This document shows positions 12,601 to 23,983 of a stretch of DNA of 64,000 bases, piece by piece. The first letter of the stretch is position 1; each line of letters begins with the position of its first letter. A program made the position numbers and the translations under genes. This DNA comes from Deroplatys truncata (taxonomy: Eukaryota > Arthropoda > Insecta > Mantodea > Mantidae). The stretch lies in the NCBI GenBank assembly GCA_030765065.1, contig CM060975.1:107156094-107220093 (forward strand), written 5' to 3'. The notes below the pieces were generated by a model that saw only the letters and a program-made list of their open reading frames with translations, was not told where the DNA came from and did not search any database.

Positions 12601-13640
12601 GACTCGGCCTGCCTACCTGGTTCGCATCTTGCTGAATGATTTCCTTCCAATTTACATTACTTGCCTCATTTACATTTGCCGACAAGTCTGACTTAATGTA
12701 TCTTAATGTTGTTCCTAATTACTTTCTGTAAATGCAGGGATGGCAGGCCATTCTGCGTCCTGAATGTTCCACCCTACATTCACAGAAAGCTTATAGGAAC
12801 ATTATGCCTATTAAGCATATATAGCATGCTTATCAATGTGTATTAAGAACACTTTCCGTGGCAAAAGTCTTCTTCTTCCCCCTCAATAACGTTGGATGTG
12901 ACAGTGAAACAATGCACCACAAAGTCATTTTGATGTCCAGCATTGTTTGTCAGATGATTTGACGTCCATGGTCGCACACAGAAGCCACTAAATGCTTTTC
13001 CACAATACAAGGACTCGTATCCACCATATTGCTTTTGAGCCATTTTGGGAGGTAATTTAGGGTATTGTTGCATATTGCCATCAGTGTATGCGTTGCAAGA
13101 TAACATAGACCGATTAACGTACTGGTATTACTTATTTCCTTCCTTTTGCTTCCTAGAATCTGATTAAGTATAATGTTAAGCGACTTTCCGCCCACTTTGT
13201 ACGCAGCTAAGTTGGTTCATAATTGCACAGAAGATAGCGCGTGTGTTTACCAGTGGAGTTCTTGCAGTTATATGGGTGAGCCGTTTATTGCTCGTAAAGA
13301 GTAAAATTGTATTATGTGTTGGTGATAACTTATCCATTAGATTGAGTACGCTCTACAATATAACCTTTTTCTGCATGCTGTGTACGTGAAATACTCAAAT
13401 TTCGGACAAAATTCATCGTAAGTTTCCATACTTTAAAGTTCGTAGCAGTATAACTCTTGTAGTTTTGTAAAAGAAATTAAATATATAGCATCCATTTTGA
13501 ACAAAACTGACTCCAAGATTGCTAAGGAGTAATTGGAGCTTACAAGTATTATCTGTAATGCTTGTAAGCCAAACATGTGTATGTGTTTAAATAGCTTTTT
13601 GTTTGAAATTTATTCAATTTACCCGTGGCGTGTTTATATA
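9696..13640. other. Long stretch with no recognised gene
   Basis: AT-rich DNA with no motif I recognise on either strand. Modestly GC-richer patches lie at 10180-10380 and 12170-12450, each with short ORFs lacking family features. No terminal repeats, tRNA-like boxes or LTR-like structure were seen. Confidence 0.5.
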
Positions 13641-14124
13641 CAGGGCTATTCTAAAAGAAGGAATAGACAAATATTTATTTCTAATGAACGATAATAGATA
13701 GCGACACATACGAAACATCATTGAATAGAGGAAGGTTCAAAGTTTTAAGCCCACCTATTAGTTGCATTCAGTGCCTACAACGGTACTGTGTTTGTTTACG
13801 AGAAAATGGTGACGTCACAAGAAAAGACGTTTTATGTGCTGCATTATGCAAAGAGTGAATTCATTGTTTCATTGCAGCGTGCATTTCGCTATAAGTTCAA
13901 CAAAGAACCACCTCGTCATAAAAAGTTTACAATTGATACAATACATTTGTAGGAGATGGTTGCAAATGCACTGGTCGTATTCGAATAACAATTGGTGCTC
14001 ATTTTGAATACATAAAGTATGACTTATTTTTCTCTTTTCAGTGATGTATCGCATGTGTCGCCATCTATTGTCGTTCATTAGAAATAAATATTTAAAGTCT
14101 GATCCTTCTTTTTGAATAACGCTA
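13641..14124 (+). mobile_element. Internally deleted DUF4817-type transposon (MITE-like)
   Basis: The element is 484 bp, flanked by TA at 13639-13640 and 14125-14126. Its terminal inverted repeats are about 85 bp and share aaatatttatttctaatgaa and gcgacacat. The interior keeps only the two ends of a transposase gene. From the ATG at 13806 it reads MVTSQEKTFYVLHYAKSEF and QRAFRYKFNKEPPRHKK, the helix-turn-helix head typical of Pfam DUF4817 proteins. Soon after comes a short stretch with GAHFEYIKYDLF, which resembles the C terminus of such transposases. The whole DDE core is missing, so movement would need a transposase supplied from another copy. Confidence 0.85.
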
Positions 14125-15545
14125 TATAATTCGAACGGCAAGTGCTGCAACCGTCGCCTAACCCAAGAACGCTGCGCAATTGGTCTGGTCTAACTCTAGA
14201 CTCACTTTAGTTTCTAATAATCCACATATCTCAACTTTTAGCAAAGGAAAGGTTAGTACATCTACCTAATCCTGGGAATCGAAATCATTTAAATTGCTAC
14301 AGCCTTTTATAGATACTCTCTGGCGAATTGAAAAAAATCGTTTAGCAAACAAAATGATTATTTTTTGGATTTGCAGAATATTTGACAAGGGTGTGCACGA
14401 CTAGATAAAATCGCGTGTCATTTTTCAGTTTATACAAGGAATTCATATCGGCGTACGCGATTCAGGATTTTTCATCATATCTGTCATACGCTCCTGGTGG
14501 GTGAGTGGATGAAAGGTAAACAAATTTTGGTTGTGCAAACCTCGATGGCTGCTGGTTGCCAGACGAGCCATATTTGGGCCGTTTGTATGAGACTGGGCGG
14601 TCGTACATTTAACGCTCAACCAAAAACTAGTAGTATTAGTTTTTGTATTGGTGTATACTTTAGAATTAATTGTGTGAATAAGCTTGACTCTGATGCCTGA
14701 AGGTATATACGTAGTACTATCCTTTCTAAATAGTTTGATTCGCGTTTGTGCATAATGTTGGCATCGTCGCCATCGTCGTTTCGGTTGTCTCGTGATTTAT
14801 TCCTTCTTAAGGATAATTTGTCTAGGTATCTTCCTACATTTCGATGGCTTTGGGTTTATATTATACGTTAGTTTTAGAATTCCGTCACCTCCTTTCTTAA
14901 CACGTGGATGCCATTTCTGTTGTTTTCTATTACATCGTTCATACTATATCTACGTAACGTCTGGTGTGTCTTTATTTGGAATACCACTCGGGATCGTCAA
15001 ACCAAATTAACACCTTAAAATTTAATTTCTATTATTTAAATGATATATATATATATATATGTATCTTTACACAGGATTGTAAAAGAGTTTTATTGTTTTT
15101 TAACGTTTCTTCTTAAAGCCTTAGCCATCTTTCAATTTTGCACTATCATTGCTTTATGGAATACTAACTGTCTTACCCAGCTTTTCAGGTGTGAATTCCT
15201 ATTTCTTGAAGGATGGTTTTATTAATTTCAGTATCTCCCCCGTAATCTTTACGAAATGTTTCTACAATCATTCAGAACTATCGGAATGGGAAGTAATTTT
15301 TAGGTAAGTCACAATAGATGAAATTTTTAATACTTCTAACTTCTCTTTAGTCTCGTAGTTATTTAATGACAAAAAAGCCTAACAGTTTTCAAATAATAAA
15401 TAAAAAATTAACAAACGATATTTAAACATTTTGTAAAAACCATCCAGAAAAGGAATATTCCCAATCGTTAAACTGGAAATATCGATTTAACGATTTCTGA
15501 TGTTATGGTGGACACAATTTTCCCTCTTGATGCTATGTTTAGCAT
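14125..15545. other. No recognised gene; (AT)n run
   Basis: AT-rich. A short (AT)n run lies at about 15042-15060. ORFs of 60-72 codons show no recognisable features. Confidence 0.5.
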
Positions 15546-16589
15546 TGAGGCAGTATTTTTAACACTTAAATGGTTTTAGTCAAATTATATAATATAAAAT
15601 ATAATAACAGCCCGCCTTAAAGCAATATGTATATGTAACAATATATAAAAAGTGTATATTACAGTCATTGTATATGTTTATATTATTGTATATGTAACAA
15701 TGTTATGTGAATGTATTACGTAATTTAATAATGTAGCAGCTATGAGAATAATAGGTTAAAAGTTGCTAACAATGAGGTAACCTTGAGGCAATAATGAATT
15801 TGAAAGTTTAACAATACTAATTGTAATTCTTGGAAGCAATAATGCAATTTTTGTGACAGTTTATAAAAATTGCTAATCAACAGCCAGAAAAAGTTTAAGT
15901 TAAATAAAAGTATTCTATTGGATTAGGAATATCCAATCAGAGACTTGAAATACAGAAATTTACAAATTTAGGCGGAAGAAATCAAGTCAGTTGCTTGTAG
16001 ACAGCGCTCATAACTGGACGCGTTGGTTGTAGACAGTTTTCTAACCGGACGCGAGATATGTCCTCGAGAAATTTAATATATATTCGTGCAAGACAAAAAT
16101 AGTTTACGTGTTAAAAAATGCAAGTAGTTAATAAAAATATCTCACAGCTCTTTTCTCTCTCTATATTAGTGAAGTGTTATTTAAATAGTGTCAAGCATTA
16201 ATAAAAGGAGTAAAGTAAAACTATAATCTGTGTAAGCCTACATTCTTCAGTCGCATCACTCCCTGCTAAGACATTTATGTCTCTAAAAATTAATACTGAC
16301 GCAGCCGAGGCAAACATAAACATATAATATTGAAAGAAACAGTCAAATTACAAAGTTAATATTTTTTAAACTAGGGGCAAAGGCCACCGGAAAGTACATT
16401 TTGGGGCGAAGGCCACCGGACACTTTTTACCATACGTGCGGTTGCAACTACTTCAAGTTCAGCTCCCCAACAGTCGAAATATAATACATCTTCAAACTGA
16501 CTTTCCATACGTAGCAGCAACAAACCTTCTTCAAATTGCCTCCCAAATCGTGGGGGCAAATAACCATACAACAAAATAAAACTACTTCA
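15546..16589 (+). mobile_element. Solo-LTR-like element, family L, copy 1
   Basis: The 1044-bp element starts tgaggcagtatttttaacac and ends actacttca, so its ends are TG...CA. Matching 4-bp duplications GCAT lie at 15542-15545 and 16590-16593. A TATA-like ttataaaaa occurs near 15860 and a poly(A)-type aataaaagg near 16200, consistent with U3-R-U5 order. The last 200 bp carry short degenerate tandem units built on cttcaaattg and a catacgt-like motif. There is no retroviral-type internal sequence next to it. LTR status is inferred from ends, duplication and signals, because no reverse transcriptase is linked to it here. Confidence 0.75.
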
Positions 16590-16593
16590 GCAT

Positions 16594-17158
16594 ATACAGA
16601 TATTGAATTTGATTACAGGCAAATGAAATACAGTAAAACGTTCTGGAATTATAAAGTTATTACAAGGTTTTGACGTCTGCATACTGCATACATTTATATA
16701 ATTACAATAAAGATTACTCTGAATATACATCTCATACTCTCCCTCCATGTTTAGGAAACTAGTAACAAAACTGATTCTTCTGTGGTGTTAGTACAACTGA
16801 GAACATTAGTTAGGATTTAACACTACAAATACTTGCACCTATTCCTTATACCTGTTATCCAATCGGAGTTATAATACGCATACGATTAATATAACGAAAA
16901 ATTTGTATAAATTCTTGAATATACTTCTTATCGAAATTTTGTAAATAGTAAAAGCTTTTAAGAAACTAGTGATCATAAACATTAATGATAGGCGAGTTAT
17001 TTCGACTTATTCATTTTACGCCTTGTTATAAACCTCCTCCGTTTTGAGCGAGTAATTGAGATCTTGTATAGACTGTTTTCTAAGTGTAACTTAAGGAAAG
17101 TTAGGTACATACCAAACGCCATAACAATTTGTTCGGCCATCCTTGCGTGAAAAGTTAA

Positions 17159-17159
<1 letters not shown>
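16594..17159. other. No recognised feature
   Basis: AT-rich DNA with no motif recognised. Confidence 0.5.

Positions 17160-17228
<69 letters not shown>
17160..17228. repeat. (AAT)n microsatellite
   Basis: About 23 pure AAT triplets. Confidence 0.95.
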
Positions 17229-17336
17229 GAACTAAAGAAAAAAACACAAAAACAAGCATTTTAAAAACTAAATTTTAGACTCTAACATAGGCGATTATAC
17301 ACGTTAAATCATTTATCCAAAATCGATTATTGTTGG

Positions 17337-17719
17337 GGGCGGCGCCGTGGCCGAGTGGTTAGACCGCTCGCCTCCCACCGAGGCGGACCGGGTTCAATCC
17401 CTGGGACCTGCATGTGGGATTTGTGGTGGACGAAGCGGCGTCTGGGCGGGTTTTCTCCGGGTTCTCCGGTTTCCCCCGCCATTCATTCCACCAACTGCTC
17501 CATCATCACCTTTCCTTTCATCCATTTCACGAACATTTCGCTTCATCCACTTCCTTCATCCCATACCAGGCATAGGGCTGATCACCCATCCTGGATGTTC
17601 TGTCTGATCCACGAGTGTCTGCTCCTCGACGGGCCTCTGACCCCAGGCACCCGCCTGTAATTCCTGGGGGGTGTCAGTCCTATATAAGAGGAGGGTAAAC
17701 AGATAATGAATGAATGAAT
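17337..17719 (+). mobile_element. tRNA-derived SINE, family S2, full-length copy
   Basis: The head resembles a tRNA of the Ser/Leu type: A box tggccgagtgg near 17349 and B box gggttcaatcc near 17390. The body has ggcgtctgggcgggttttct, ctccgggttctccggtttc and accaggcatagggctgat, and the 3' end is an aatgaatgaatg tail. The flanking 12-bp duplication gattattgt(t/c)gg lies at 17325-17336 and 17720-17731 with one mismatch. The ORFs across it are incidental. RNA polymerase III transcription from the internal boxes is expected for this class. The ccgggttctccggtttc-like core is widespread in animal SINEs by my recollection, which I cannot check here. Confidence 0.92.
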
Positions 17720-17731
17720 GATTATTGTCGG

Positions 17732-18655
17732 CTTTTATTCCCTTACAGCTTTGTTTAGATTTTTAAGTTTGTGAATTTTTACGCCATTGGTTAAAATTTC
17801 TAGATGCAACATCTTATTGTTGATATAATGTAATGGATTGCTTACCGAAGCGACAAATCCCTTCTGCATCTCTATAATCCGCAAAGACATTATTTTTGGA
17901 AGTAGAAAGCCGACATGTTCACATATTGAAACCTCCGCATAAGTTTTAAATTCTCTTCTAGCGTTTTCTCTCTGTCAAAGGCAAATAAATTACTGGAGAG
18001 AACATGTAAGGTAAGGACCAGTTGAAGAGAAAAAGAGAGAGGAAAAAACTTTCCAAATTCATTTTGGAAATTGCGTTTACCCGCTGAGCGGTTGGGGGAT
18101 GGGGTTGTAATAATGCAAAAGTACGAGGAAGTGATTCATGTTCCCGGCTTTAAAATTGGCGTGTCTCCAAAGTGGCTTTCCGACACTCTGTGTATACATT
18201 TCTTTCTTTATACGAGCTGAAGGTTTTGGAACTCTGCACAGTCCCGGTGTCATTTCGTCGGCAATGACAATTTACAATCTTTGGTTTATTCTTTTATTGC
18301 AGCTACAGCACTCCGACAGGAAAGTGGCTGACTTAAAATGCCCCATAGGACATGACCTCAACTGTTCATCTTTATGCTTTTCGTTTTTCACTACGTTTCC
18401 CTTTCATTGACTAGTGAACACAAAGAAGTAACTCTTACATAGCGACCAACTTCATTAAAATATTATTAGATAATTATGTAATTAATTAGGTAATTAGTTA
18501 CTCTCCCTCATTCTGTAATCCGAAAAATTGTTCTCAGTGTGACCCCCTTTGTAAACACACCCACTTTCGTGAGTGTATTTACACTAGAAATGTACGTTTG
18601 AGGATTCCCTGAATTCAATACATAGATATACCGCTTATTTGCAAAACAAGTACAC
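17732..18655. other. No recognised gene
   Basis: Nothing recognised. A 90-codon ORF at 18138-18410 lacks domain features. Near 18560 the sequence returns to AT-rich DNA. Confidence 0.5.
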
Positions 18656-20115
18656 TGGCTTCCATTTATGCCGTCCCCGCAGCTTTGGGAGGCATTCTAA
18701 TGTGAGGCAGTATTTTTAACACTAAAATTATTCAGTCTAATTATATAATATATAAATTCAATAACAGCCCGCCTTAAAGCAATATGTGTATGTAACAATA
18801 TATAAAAAGTGTGTATTACAGTCATTATATATGTTTATAATACTGTATACTATTGTATACCTATTCAATAATGTTATATGAATGTATTACGTAATTTAGT
18901 AATGTAGGACCTGTGAGAATAATAGGTTAAAAGTTGCTAACAATGAGGTAACAATGAGGTAACCTTGAGGCAATAATGAATTTAAGAATGTTTAATAATG
19001 CTACTAGTCATTATTGGAGCAACAATAATGTAATTTTTGTGACAGTTTATAAAATAGCCAATCAACAACCAGAAAAAGCTTTAGTCAAAATGAAAGTATT
19101 CTATTGAATTAGGAATAGCCAATCAGAGACTTGAAATACAGAAATTTACAAGTTTTGGCGGTTGAAATCAATTCAGTTGCCTGCAGACAGTGTTTGTAAC
19201 CGGATGCGAGATGCGTGCTCGAGAGATTTAATACGTATTCGTGTGAGACGAAAAATAAGTTTACGTGTTAATAAAGTGTAATTAGTTAATAAAAAGAATC
19301 TCAAAGCTCTCTATATCAGTGAAGTGTTATTTAAATCATGCCAATCATTTATAACAGGAGTGAAGTAAAACTATAATCTGTGAAAGCCTACATTCTTGTC
19401 GCAACATAACCCTACAAAGAGAAACATGTCTCTAACAATAATACTGACGCAGCCGAGGCAAAAATAAATATTTAATACTTAAAGAAACAGTCAAATTACA
19501 AAGTTTGTATTTACATTTTTGCACGAAGGCTACGGGTACCATACGTGCGGTTGCAACTACTTCAAGTTCGGCTCCCCAACAGTTGAAATATAATACAGCT
19601 CCTTCAATACAACCTACTTCAAATTGACGCCCAAAGCGTGATGCAAATAAATTTAAAGATACTATCAACTTCAAATTGGCTTCCATACCTGGGGAAAATA
19701 ACAATACAACAATACATCTTCTTCAAATTGACTTTACACACGTGGGGCAGAAAATAACAACTTCAAATGGCCTTCACAGGTGAGTATGTATGCAGGGAGG
19801 AGATGCGTGTATCTGTTTGCCTTTTCGTACATGCATAGCGTCCTGTTTTACGTGCACCAATATAGATTACTCACATATGAATATATAACCTTGAACAAAA
19901 GCTTTACTCTTCATCACTTTCATATAATAATCATGTTTACATATATAACTTAATAAAACCCTGTTTTGCACAAGTTACCAATGAAAAAGTGTTTTCAATG
20001 GCAACATAATGTAAAACCGAAATCCTACATTTTACTCTCTAATAGGATACATTTACTAGACATTATTTTAATAATCCGTCCACTCTCCATTCTTGTCTAA
20101 TACCTGATTTAGCCG
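18656..20115 (+). repeat. Left arm of inverted repeat P, split by a solo LTR
   Basis: Two blocks, 18656-18698 and 19766-20115, match in reverse complement the continuous segment 21264-21690. Shared words include ccatttatgccgtcc, cctgttttacgtgc, tactcttcatcac and aatacctgatttagcc (given here in left-arm sense, some diverged in the right arm). The gap in this arm is exactly the family-L copy 2 plus its target duplication. Arms are roughly 400 bp and visibly diverged. The unit is noncoding as far as I can tell. Confidence 0.8.
18703..19765 (+). mobile_element. Solo-LTR-like element, family L, copy 2
   Basis: The 1063-bp element begins tgaggcagtatttttaacac and ends aacaacttca, with target duplications AATG at 18699-18702 and 19766-19769. 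The paralogous right arm (21264-21690) lacks the insertion and shows the uninterrupted junction, which fixes both borders independently. Other landmarks are the same as copy 1. A minus-strand ORF segment (FGRQFEVG, VLYFNCWGAELEVVATARM) recurs in copies 1 and 3 and probably only reflects shared LTR sequence. Confidence 0.85.
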
Positions 20116-20126
20116 CATAAGTTGTT

Positions 20127-20417
20127 GTCCTCCGTGATGTAGTGGTTACCATGCCTGCCTCTAGTTCTATAGGTCGCGGGTTCAAACCCGGCGGAGGGCG
20201 ATGGATTTTTTTTTCGAGCGTAAAAATCCTTGGCATGGCTTCCTTCGGAAGGAAAGTAAAGCCGGTGATCCCGTGTCGTAGATTTACGGCACGCAAAAGA
20301 ACTTCAAGCCTGATAAAGAGGCCTCTGAGCAAAATTACTGGTCTTTCACACCCAATATAGAATGGGACGCTAAGGACCGCAGCAGTTGAAGAGCGTCCAT
20401 AAATAAAGCTCAATTTT
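20127..20417 (+). mobile_element. tRNA-derived SINE, family S1, longest copy
   Basis: The tRNA-like head begins gtcctccgtg. It has an A box tgatgtagtgg, a B box gggttcaaaccc and an acceptor-like closing strand cggagggc that pairs with the first eight bases. The body follows with ggaaggaaagtaaagccggt, gatcccgtgtcgtagattta, cctgataaagaggcctctg and gggacgctaag, ending gagcgtccataaataaa. This is the most complete S1 copy and defines the family's length at about 290 bp. I saw no clear target duplication, probably because its 3' side abuts an R repeat. Confidence 0.88.
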
Positions 20418-21190
20418 TACTTTCTCTACTACGTATAGTAAGTAGGGGAACTATTGTATTCCACCCAAAAATTCGATACCGAGATTTCACCAGAAACACA
20501 TGTTTTGAGACCCACTGAATCAAAACAAAGCATTTTTGGAAACATGTCCCTGTGTTTTGTGTGTGTGTGTGTGTGTCTGCGTGTGTGTGTCTGTGTGTGT
20601 GTATGTGTTTGTGAACAGCATAACTCAGAAACGAACAGTCGGATAAATACCAAACTTGGTATTTAGGTTCAGTATCTTCCAGAGATGCGACACGAAGGTT
20701 TTCAAGAAAATCCCGCACCCCAGATTACCCTTTACATGGAAAATGTTTCAAAAATTTTAATTTTCTCAAAAATGGCTCTAACGATTTTGATTAAAATATC
20801 ATATGTTTAAGATATTTCATGACAAATGAAATGTATATCTCGAATTTCCTGATAATATCCCAAAAGTATTCTTCATTGTGAACGACCTTTGCATAACTGT
20901 TAAACCATAAGAGATAGACAAACGTTTACTACACAAAAAATGTAGATCACGTTAAAATCCACAATTTATGTCATATATAATTTTTTTGTTGAGTGAATAT
21001 TTTCGAGATATTGCTTATTATTTCCTTAACTTTTCCAATATTTATACTTTTTCTCAAATTCGTTACTCTTTTATTTTGTCCTGGTAACCCAACGAGAATG
21101 GAATACCCCACATAGCTCTTAAAAGATTTGACTATCGCTTAAAGCCTACCATATTCCTCTTGCACCTACAAGAAAATTAGCAATATGATT
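20418..21190 (-). repeat. R-family interspersed repeat, copy R2
   Basis: Reverse orientation. Reading plus, it starts actttctctactacgtatag, then has attcgataccgagatttcac, a (GT)n tract at about 20555-20610, the aaataccaaacttggtattt motif, tctaacgattttgattaaaa and the distal block ending near aagcctaccatattcc. The ORFs over it (for example 20410-20718) are products of the repeat and the GT tract. Confidence 0.85.
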
Positions 21191-21263
21191 AACATCTCGA
21201 TATCTCGATTACATGCGTTTAGAGTCAGAGTTTTTCCAGCACATAAGCGATTCGATGCCTAGG

Positions 21264-21690
21264 TGGCTAAATCAGGTATTGAACGAGTATGGGGATTTTA
21301 CAAATTATTAAAATATTGCCTATTAAGTGTTTTCTCTTTGAGAGTAAAAGGTATAATGTATTTTAGTTTTATGTCATGTTGTCATTAAAACAGTTATTCG
21401 TAGAGACATTGTGCAAAACGTGGTATCATATGTTAATATATAATATATTATTTTTACATGGTCATTATAAGTGATGATGAGTAAAGCTATTGCCCAAAGC
21501 TATATATTCATATGAGAATAATCTAGGACTGTGCGCGTAAAACAGGACGCCACTGCATGCTCGAAAAGATAAACAGATACAAACACACACACACACACAT
21601 GCACTTCCTCCTTGTTATACATCCTCACCTGTTAAGACCAGTAGAATGCGTCCCAAAGATGGCGGACGGCATAAATGGAAGCGGATTGTA
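21264..21690 (-). repeat. Right arm of inverted repeat P (uninterrupted)
   Basis: Reverse complement of the left arm 18656-20115 without the LTR. Key words are ggctaaatcaggtatt, gatgatgagtaaagc, cgcgtaaaacaggacgc and ggcggacggcataaatgg. An (AC)n run at 21580-21600 replaces the corresponding AC-poor stretch of the left arm. The region between the arms holds SINE S1 (20127-20417) and R2. Confidence 0.8.
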
Positions 21691-22319
21691 CACGGCCTCA
21701 CAGGTAAACAACACCCCAATGCGCCACTGCACTCCAATTTACTCGATGCACATTATACTTCACTTCACTCTTAAGTTGTCCCGGATCCTTAGCCTGTATA
21801 TAATTGTTTACTCAAAATGGAGAAGTATCTGCAGATTGTTGTTTCAGTTTGAAGACTGAAATGTAAACCCAGGATGTTTAATCTGTTATGACAGAACAAA
21901 TTTTTATAGGTTTAAAATGCACGTGATACTTATCTGAATGTATATGTTTCTTATAATGTGTTGTGAGAGGATTAAACTTATGCAACTTTGGATTTCAATA
22001 CATTATGCTTGTGCTCCCAAGAAAATTCTGCTTACCCGGCATAAACATAGTTGAACGCGTTGTAGACTAGAACTTCTGGAGCTAAAGCAAGCATTTCAAT
22101 AATGCAGCAGAGCTTTAAAACTACAACTCGTACTGAAGAGCAGGTTAGGCGGACATGTTAAGCCGAATGGTGTGGAAGGAAATTGCAGCTAAAGAATACT
22201 TACTGAATCCTTTTTCTAGTTAATGTCTGTTGAAGGAGGAAGAGCTGCAAGCACTACTATTTCCCCTGAATTTTACTCCAGAATGAAATACAGTCAGAGT
22301 AGAAAGTATTTGGGCATCA
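21691..22319. other. No recognised gene
   Basis: Nothing recognised beyond AT-rich DNA. Confidence 0.5.
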
Positions 22320-22800
22320 CATTCTTCTTCTCCCTTAAAGGATTAGACGATATCACCTGTTCCGGTCTCTAGCATGAAGCCACCTCCTGCGAGGTCTATT
22401 CAAACTTCTTTTCTCCGTTGTTTGGTGATTCATTATGTTCTTTGGTAAACTATTATTTGCCATTCTGTAGACGCAACTTTCCAGTTTATTTTCTTTTCCT
22501 AAATCTTTCCGTTAACTGAGAAAATATTCAAATCTGATCTTATTGTTTTATTTCGTATTCTATCAGTTTTAGTGCACCCTCTTACATATCTCATAACTTT
22601 CATTTCCACAGACTGTATACGTGATCTCTCTCCTTTTGTTATTCTCCATGATTCCGACAATAACGTATATAATACAGTAGGCACAGCCATAATCTTATAG
22701 CATTTAATCTGTTTCATTTGTAGTTTTTCTTCATAAAGTTGTTCTAATTGTTCCACAAGTGGTTTATAATCCATTAACTTTCATGTCAATGTCCTTATGG
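22320..22800 (-). pseudogene. LINE ORF2 C-terminal fragment
   Basis: A 91-codon open stretch on the minus strand (22774 to 22499) contains LQMKQIKCYKIMAVPTVLYT and SESWRITKGERSRIQSVEMK, then VMRYVRGCTKTDRIRNK. This is the segment following the reverse-transcriptase palm/thumb in many insect LINEs. After one stop it continues with RMANNSLPKNIM and NRPRRRWLHARDRNR near 22400, the conserved GRPRKRW-type tail. Everything upstream is missing, as expected for a 5'-truncated LINE insert. It is inactive. Confidence 0.85.
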
Positions 22801-22855
22801 AATTTAAAGGTAATATTACATCCTAGGATATTGAGGTGGAGTGCTTGTTCCAATA

Positions 22856-23979
22856 TGAGGCAGTATTTTTAACACTTAAATGATTTCAGTCTAATTATAT
22901 AATATATTTTTCAATAACAGCCCGCCTTAAAGCAATATTTTTATATAACGATATATAAAAAGTGTATATTAAAGTCATTGTATATGTTTATATTATTGTA
23001 TACATGTAATAATGTTATGTGAATGTATTACGTAATTTAATAATGTAGGGGCTGTAAGAATAATAGGTTAAAAGTTGCTAACAATGAGGTAACCTTGAGT
23101 CAATAATGAGTAAGAATGTTTAATAATGCTACTAGTCATTATTGGAGCAACAATAATGTAAATTTTGAGACAGTTTAAAAATAGCCAATCAACAACCAGA
23201 AAAAGCTTTAGTTAAATGAAGGTATTCTATTGTACTAGGATTAGCCAATCAGAAACTGAAATATAGCAAAATTTACAAATTTAGAGTTAGTTGCTTGTAG
23301 ACAGCGCTCATAACTAGACACGTTGCTTGTAGACAGTGTTCCTACCCGGACGCGAGATGTGTCCTTGAGAAATTTAATACGTATTCAGTGTGCGATGAAA
23401 ATAGTTTATGTGTTAAAAAGTGCAAGTAATTAATTAAAAAATCTCACAGCTCTCTCTATATCAGTAAATTATTATTTAAATCGTGTCAAGCATTAATAAA
23501 AGGAGTGAAGTAAAATTATAATCTGTAAGCCTTCAGTCGCACCAGAACTCTGCTAAGAGAAACATGTCTCTAACAATAATACTGACGCAGCCGAGGCAAA
23601 CATAAATATAATATTTAACGAAACAGTCAAATTACAAAGTTAATATTTTTTTAAAACATTTTTGGGGCAAAGGCCACCGGAAAAGTACATTTAGGGCGAA
23701 GGCTACCGGAAACTTTTTACCATACGTGCGGTTGCAACTACTTCAAGTTCGGCTCCCCAACAGTTGAAATATAATACAACTCTTTCAATACATCCTACTT
23801 CAAATTGACGCCCAAAAAGCTGGAGCAAATAACAACGTAAAAATAACAATACAACAAAAAGAACCTTTCTCAAGTATTTCGCCATTTATTACTCTCTTCT
23901 ATCTAGCAGGATTCTTACCAAAAGGCCATTATCTTTGTTTTATTTGTAGATATAATTAAATTAAAGTACCTGTTTCTTC
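22856..23979 (+). mobile_element. Solo-LTR-like element, family L, copy 3
   Basis: Starts tgaggcagtatttttaacac after AATA (22852-22855). Homology to the other copies is clear to about 23860. The most likely right end is near 23979, where 'ttcttc' is followed by AATA (23980-23983). That would make the copy about 1124 bp with an insertion or tract expansion in its last 120 bp, and with one A ambiguous between element and duplication. Poly(A)-type and TATA-like signals lie at equivalent places to copy 1. Confidence 0.7.
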
Positions 23980-23983
23980 AATA

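Noticed and set aside
15042-15060. CRISPR-like or other regularly spaced repeats
   Set aside because: Only simple-sequence tracts occur. No repeat-spacer pattern exists anywhere in the window.
17340-17410. Functional tRNA-Ser/Leu gene
   Set aside because: The tRNA-like head continues into a SINE body with an aatg tail and flanking duplications, and the cloverleaf is imperfect.
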